From: Candidatus Methanophagales archaeon | GTDB lineage: Archaea > Halobacteriota > Syntropharchaeia > Alkanophagales > Methanospirareceae | NCBI GenBank assembly: GCA_023131215.1 | Contig: JAGLZV010000047.1 | Location: forward strand, 1 to 8,862 | Length of the DNA stretch: 8,862 bases | Reading direction: 5' to 3' | In this document: piece after piece, positions 6,273 to 8,862 of the stretch | How the letters are laid out: each line of letters opens with the position of its first letter | How positions within the stretch are numbered: the first letter of the stretch is position 1 | Program-made: the position numbers and the translations under genes | Notes under the pieces: generated by a model | Seen by the model: the letters and a program-made list of their open reading frames with translations, nothing else | Database searches by the model: none | What the model was told of the DNA's origin: nothing

Positions 6273-7262
6273 TTAAGAGAACCCAAAATCCTCAAGCTTA
6301 TCCAACGATTCTCTCTTCCCAATGACCACAACGGTATCGCCCTCCCTTATTTCGTCCTCAGGACCTAGATTAGATATAACTTTTTCAGCCCTCACGATGG
6401 CAAGTATTGTCGCCCCTATTTTCTCCTTTATCCGCAGGTCTTTTATTTTCTTGTTTGCGATTTTCGCACCGTGCTCGACTTCTAAACTCTCTAACGAAGT
6501 CTCTCCAGTCTTCGAAGCGAACTCTAAGAAATCAACAATTGCCGGCTTTATCAAGCTCTTCGCCAACCTCCTCCCTCCTATTTCTTCCAATAAAATCACT
6601 TTTCCCACACCAACACTGTACAGCCTCTTAGCAGCCTCTTCAGAACTCGCTCTCGTCACTATCTCCAGATTTTTATTGAGTTCTCTCGCCGTAATGCACA
6701 GGAATAAATTATCAGAATCTGAAGGCAGAGCAGACACCAGTCCAGAAGCTCGTTCTACACCCGCTTCTATCAAAGTCTCAGCTTTTGTCGCATCTCCTTC
6801 CACTACGGGGACTTCCTTCTTCCTCAGTTCTTTTATCACCTCTGGGTCACGCTCAATCACTACAAAGTCTAAGCCCTCGGTTCTAAATTCATCTACTATT
6901 ACACTCCCGGTGCGACCTCCGCCGCATATTATCTTGTGGTTTTTCACTTTCGCCACGCTCCTTTTCACCTTTGCGATACCAAAAGCTTTGCTTAACCTTC
7001 CTTCCAGTACTGATTCCATTATCTCTATTAGCACATATAAGGTTATGCCAACGCCCGATATCATCAATCCTGCCGTAAATATTTTTCCGTAGAAAGTCCG
7101 GGGAACTATATCTCCATATCCAACGGTGGTAATTGTAACGATGGTCATATAGATAGCATTGAGAGGAGTGAGCCCTTCAAGATACATAAAACCAACTGTC
7201 CCTCCCACAACCACCAGGAGTAATGAACAAATAGCGATTATTACGTGTCGTATTGGTTCCAT
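6273..7262 (-). CDS. Two-TM potassium channel with full RCK domain (MthK-like)
   Basis: The 329-residue protein is a two-transmembrane K+ channel fused to a cytoplasmic RCK module. TM1 spans about 7-26, the pore helix and selectivity filter TVGYGD lie at 46-51, and TM2 covers about 61-84 with hinge glycines in SGVGI. The Rossmann-type RCK_N begins at HKIICGGGRTG (109-119), with an acidic VIERD at the end of strand 2 (Glu137) as in NAD-binding TrkA domains. RCK_C occupies about 250-325. Length and layout match MthK (336 residues), but residues equivalent to its Ca2+ ligands appear to be Ala178 and Thr/Arg203-205, so MthK-type Ca2+ gating is doubtful. ATG 7262 has no Shine-Dalgarno sequence and may be leaderless. 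The gene shares its intergenic region with the divergent nitroreductase and precedes khtT and khtU on the same strand. Confidence 0.93.
   Translation of the reverse strand: MEPIRHVIIAICSLLLVVVGGTVGFMYLEGLTPLNAIYMTIVTITTVGYGDIVPRTFYGKIFTAGLMISGVGITLYVLIEIMESVLEGRLSKAFGIAKVKRSVAKVKNHKIICGGGRTGSVIVDEFRTEGLDFVVIERDPEVIKELRKKEVPVVEGDATKAETLIEAGVERASGLVSALPSDSDNLFLCITARELNKNLEIVTRASSEEAAKRLYSVGVGKVILLEEIGGRRLAKSLIKPAIVDFLEFASKTGETSLESLEVEHGAKIANKKIKDLRIKEKIGATILAIVRAEKVISNLGPEDEIREGDTVVVIGKRESLDKLEDFGFS
6945..6965 (-). promoter_or_regulatory. Candidate internal translation start for a free RCK subunit
   Basis: Inside the channel gene, AAAAGGAG (minus strand, 6958-6965) lies ten bases before an in-frame GTG whose G is at 6947 (Val106). 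This is the junction between TM2 and the RCK domain. Starting here would give a 224-residue soluble RCK protein. MthK is known to make a separate RCK subunit from an internal start at Met107, and its gating ring uses both forms. The spacing is slightly long, and the sequence context also encodes KVKRSVAKVK, so the site may be fortuitous. Confidence 0.4.
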
Positions 7263-7340
7263 GTTTCAAAATCTAACTCTAACTTTGTAGATAATAAAAT
7301 TTGATTTATTTGATATAGGTGAGTAAAATACAAATACCCG
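7263..7340. promoter_or_regulatory. Divergent promoter region between channel and nitroreductase genes
   Basis: Both flanking ATGs lack a Shine-Dalgarno sequence. On the plus strand TGATATAG (7311-7318) is centred 26 bases before ATG 7341, a good distance for a leaderless start. On the minus strand TTTTATTATC (about 7290-7299) is centred some 32 bases before ATG 7262. The whole gap is A/T-rich. An AGGTGAG at 7317-7323 is too far from ATG 7341 to act as a ribosome binding site, and no start codon is closer to it in frame. Confidence 0.45.
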
Positions 7341-8132
7341 ATGGACAAAACAACGATAGTCATGGTTATAGCAATTGTATTAGCAGTGGCTCTCGCAATA
7401 ACGTTCTCACTTCTTATTCCGCATAAACCTGAACCCGAAGCAGCAGAACCCGTAGAAAAGAAACGCATAGGCGTGGAGAAAATAGAAGTTGGAGAGAGAA
7501 TAAAACTTCCAGCGCCGTGCTATACGAGTAACACATCGGTTGAAGAAGCGTTATCGAAAAGAAGATCAATAAGAGCTTATTCAGGTGAGAATTTAACCAT
7601 CGCGGAAGTATCGCAGCTACTTTGGGCTGCTCAAGGTATCACCTCGCCTCGGAGAGGAAGAACCGCACCTTCCGCAGGTGCACTCTATCCGCTGGAGCTA
7701 TACCTGGTTGTAGGAGACGTAGAAGGCTTTGACAAAGGTGTTTATAAGTATAGACCGGAAGAGCATGAACTTGAAAAAGTCGGGGATGGGGATAAAAGAG
7801 GGGAACTCGCAGAAGCTGCTGTCGGACCGAACCAGGAACACGTGAGAGACGCTGCCATAGACATCGTGTTCACCGCAGTTTATGAGCGAACAACAGGGAA
7901 GTATAAAACACCGGTCTATGAAGAACGAACGGGAGCGAGCTATTTAAGGGGGATAAGGTATGTGCACATGGAAGCAGGGCACGCAGCACAGAATGTTTAT
8001 TTGCAGGCGGTTTCCTCGGGCCTCGGAACTTTCGTCATAGGAGCATTTATTGACAGTGAGGTCAAGAAAATCGTGAATGCAGAAGAGCAAGAGGAACCGC
8101 TATATATAATGCCTGTTGGGAGAAAAGGTTAG
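7341..8132 (+). CDS. Membrane-anchored SagB/ThcOx-type nitroreductase-family flavoprotein
   Basis: This 263-residue protein belongs to the FMN-dependent nitroreductase superfamily, SagB/ThcOx branch. One N-terminal membrane segment (about 6-26) is followed by a charged, proline-rich linker (KPEPEAAEPVEKK). The catalytic domain starts near residue 65. It shows KRRSIRAYSGE (73-83) for FMN phosphate binding, then TAPSAGALYPLELYLVVGD, a GHAAQNVYLQAVSSGLGT region (213-230) and PLYIMPVGR at the C-terminus, all typical of the family. Members reduce or oxidise diverse small molecules; SagB and ThcOx proper oxidise azolines in peptide natural products, but no precursor peptide or YcaO partner is seen here, so a RiPP role is not supported. 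The anchor suggests the flavin domain faces outward, though an inward orientation cannot be ruled out. Start: ATG 7341 is the only option after an in-frame TGA at 7320. Confidence 0.88.
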   Translation: MDKTTIVMVIAIVLAVALAITFSLLIPHKPEPEAAEPVEKKRIGVEKIEVGERIKLPAPCYTSNTSVEEALSKRRSIRAYSGENLTIAEVSQLLWAAQGITSPRRGRTAPSAGALYPLELYLVVGDVEGFDKGVYKYRPEEHELEKVGDGDKRGELAEAAVGPNQEHVRDAAIDIVFTAVYERTTGKYKTPVYEERTGASYLRGIRYVHMEAGHAAQNVYLQAVSSGLGTFVIGAFIDSEVKKIVNAEEQEEPLYIMPVGRKG

Positions 8133-8153
8133 GGATAGCTCTTGTAAAAATCA

Positions 8154-8176
8154 AAATCCCTACAAACTTGGGATTT
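8154..8176. terminator. Inverted repeat between convergent genes
   Basis: AAATCCC and GGGATTT form a 7-bp stem with a 9-base loop. It lies between the stop codons of the convergent nitroreductase and cooT genes, where a bidirectional terminator would be expected. T-runs follow on the plus strand (GGTTTTATC). Confidence 0.45.
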
Positions 8177-8184
8177 AGGTTTTA

Positions 8185-8373
8185 TCAAAGAATTTCTATC
8201 ACGATTGTATGCTTCATCAGATTTATTTCCTTTATCCTACCTTTGGCGTTTTGTGTCTCGCCTAAGATTCCCGTGAGTTTTATATTCACACCATCAACTT
8301 CTACGTAAACCACATCCTCCATCAGTAATTCTCTGCTTCCTCCTTTTTCCATCAGCACGCTTGATTCGCACAT
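8185..8373 (-). CDS. cooT: CooT-family small nickel-binding protein
   Basis: The 62-residue protein begins MCESSVLM and fits the CooT family (about 60-70 residues, SH3-like beta fold): MC at the N-terminus, a VYVEVDGVNIKLTGILGE central stretch, and a hydrophobic end in a GRIKEINLMKHTIVIEI pattern. In Rhodospirillum rubrum CooT, Cys2 is the key Ni(II) ligand of the homodimer and the protein takes part in CODH nickel maturation; Cys2 is kept here. Archaeal members are widespread and their roles are mostly unknown; some were labelled as predicted RNA-binding proteins. The gene is monocistronic in this window, convergent with the nitroreductase gene and divergent from pyrH, and lies about 6.7 kb from cooC. 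Its ATG has no Shine-Dalgarno sequence but follows TATA-like sequences at the expected distance. Confidence 0.82.
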   Translation of the reverse strand: MCESSVLMEKGGSRELLMEDVVYVEVDGVNIKLTGILGETQNAKGRIKEINLMKHTIVIEIL

Positions 8374-8419
8374 ATTTTGTTTTTATATGGTTATGTATAT
8401 GAATAAAGAATAAGATACC
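8374..8419. promoter_or_regulatory. Compact divergent cooT / pyrH promoter region
   Basis: Only 46 bases separate the two divergent start codons. TTTTATATGG (8381-8390) and TTATGTATAT (8391-8400) are TATA-like; the second is centred roughly 22-25 bases from each ATG and could serve either direction. Neither start has a convincing Shine-Dalgarno sequence, which points to leaderless transcripts from overlapping promoters. Confidence 0.4.
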
Positions 8420-8862
8420 ATGAAAGTAGTCATTTCATTAGGCAGCATTTTCTTTGCTGATGCCGCAAGCATAAAAAAAGTTGCAGAGGTCTTAGAGGAA
8501 CTCGCGAAATCATGCAATCTCTACATAGTTACCGGTGGTGGAGAAATAGCGCGAGAGCGCATAAAAATAGCACGTGATTTGGGTGCGAACGAAGCGATAT
8601 GCGATTATATAGGAATAGCCCTGACCAGGGTAAATGCGAAATTGCTTATCTCTGCCTTAAAAGATGCGTATCCCGAACCCTTTTCCGATTATAAAGAAGT
8701 TGCAGAAGCTAAGGCTGTGGTGAAAGGTGAGGGTGAGGATGAGGAAGCGAAAATAGCAGTGATGGGTGGCGTAAGCCCTGGTTATACAACCGATGCAGTG
8801 GCTGCGATTCTCGCTGAATATGTAAACGCAGACCTCTTCATAGACGTAACATCAGTAGATGG
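8420..8862 (+). CDS. pyrH: UMP kinase, archaeal type, N-terminal part (runs off the window)
   Basis: UMP kinase phosphorylates UMP to UDP with ATP in pyrimidine nucleotide synthesis. It belongs to the amino-acid kinase fold family. The visible 147 residues begin MKVVISLGSIFFAD and contain VTGGGEIAR (about 39-47), GIALTRVNAKLLISAL (the archaeal TR.NA.LLI.AL motif), AYPEPFSDY, VMGGVSPGYTTDAVAAILAE and DVTSVDG at the edge, all in the order expected for archaeal PyrH (about 225 residues in full). One oddity is that the first phosphate-binding loop reads SLGSIF, while archaeal homologues usually have (D/S)(I/L)GGSV, so one of two adjacent glycines appears to be missing without loss of frame. The ATG at 8420 is the first start consistent with the family's N-terminus. 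It is divergent from cooT. Confidence 0.93.
   Translation, partial: MKVVISLGSIFFADAASIKKVAEVLEELAKSCNLYIVTGGGEIARERIKIARDLGANEAICDYIGIALTRVNAKLLISALKDAYPEPFSDYKEVAEAKAVVKGEGEDEEAKIAVMGGVSPGYTTDAVAAILAEYVNADLFIDVTSVD

Noticed and set aside
6322..7092. A 256-codon open frame on the plus strand
   Set aside because: It lies entirely antisense to the clearly recognisable K+ channel gene, its Ser/Pro-rich translation shows no family features, and it arises from codon bias on the opposite strand.
7341..8132. RiPP (azoline peptide) biosynthesis locus suggested by the SagB-like protein
   Set aside because: No YcaO cyclodehydratase, precursor peptide, peptidase or dedicated exporter is nearby, and the ABC ATPase is on the far side of the K+ genes.

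Overview
The window looks like chromosomal DNA of a euryarchaeon, most plausibly from the methanogen / anaerobic methane- or alkane-oxidising part of the Halobacteriota. The evidence is an archaeal-type UMP kinase, a CooC and a CooT homologue (nickel maturation of carbon monoxide dehydrogenase), an a,c-diamide synthase that resembles the methanogen F430 enzyme CfbB, archaeal TATA-like boxes, and several starts that look leaderless. A narrower placement (for example Methanophagales/ANME-1 or Syntrophoarchaeales) is only a guess. No rRNA, tRNA or CRISPR array is visible.

Layout. 1-551 (minus): 5' part of carB. 653-2965 (plus): cooC followed by cfbB/cbiA. 2966-3088: a short gap with two perfect A/T-rich hairpins sharing one core sequence. 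3089-4027 (plus): ATPase of a DrrA/CcmA-like ABC exporter; its expected permease is missing, and an SD-preceded ATG overlapping its stop codon closes after three codons. 4028-4473: no convincing intact gene; it holds what looks like one end of a decayed insertion sequence. 4474-7262 (minus): a potassium module, transcribed in the order two-TM RCK channel (MthK-like), KhtT-like RCK_C regulator, KhtU-like CPA2 cation/proton antiporter. 7341-8132 (plus): a membrane-anchored SagB/ThcOx-type nitroreductase. 8185-8373 (minus): cooT. 8420-8862 (plus): 5' part of pyrH (UMP kinase).

How the genes relate. Three genes point to nickel cofactor assembly: CooC (ATPase that loads Ni into CODH), CooT (small Ni-binding protein) and CfbB (amidation of Ni-sirohydrochlorin on the way to F430, if it is not the cobamide enzyme CbiA). 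The minus-strand block combines a K+ channel with a K+/H+ antiporter and its regulator, a plausible set for K+ and pH homeostasis. carB and pyrH both serve pyrimidine synthesis but lie at opposite ends and are not co-transcribed. Most of the window is ordinary housekeeping and transport. The points most worth a second look are the possible internal RCK-only start in the channel gene, the orphan ABC ATPase beside an IS scar, the tandem hairpins, the exported-looking flavoenzyme, and a missing glycine in the UMP kinase phosphate-binding loop.
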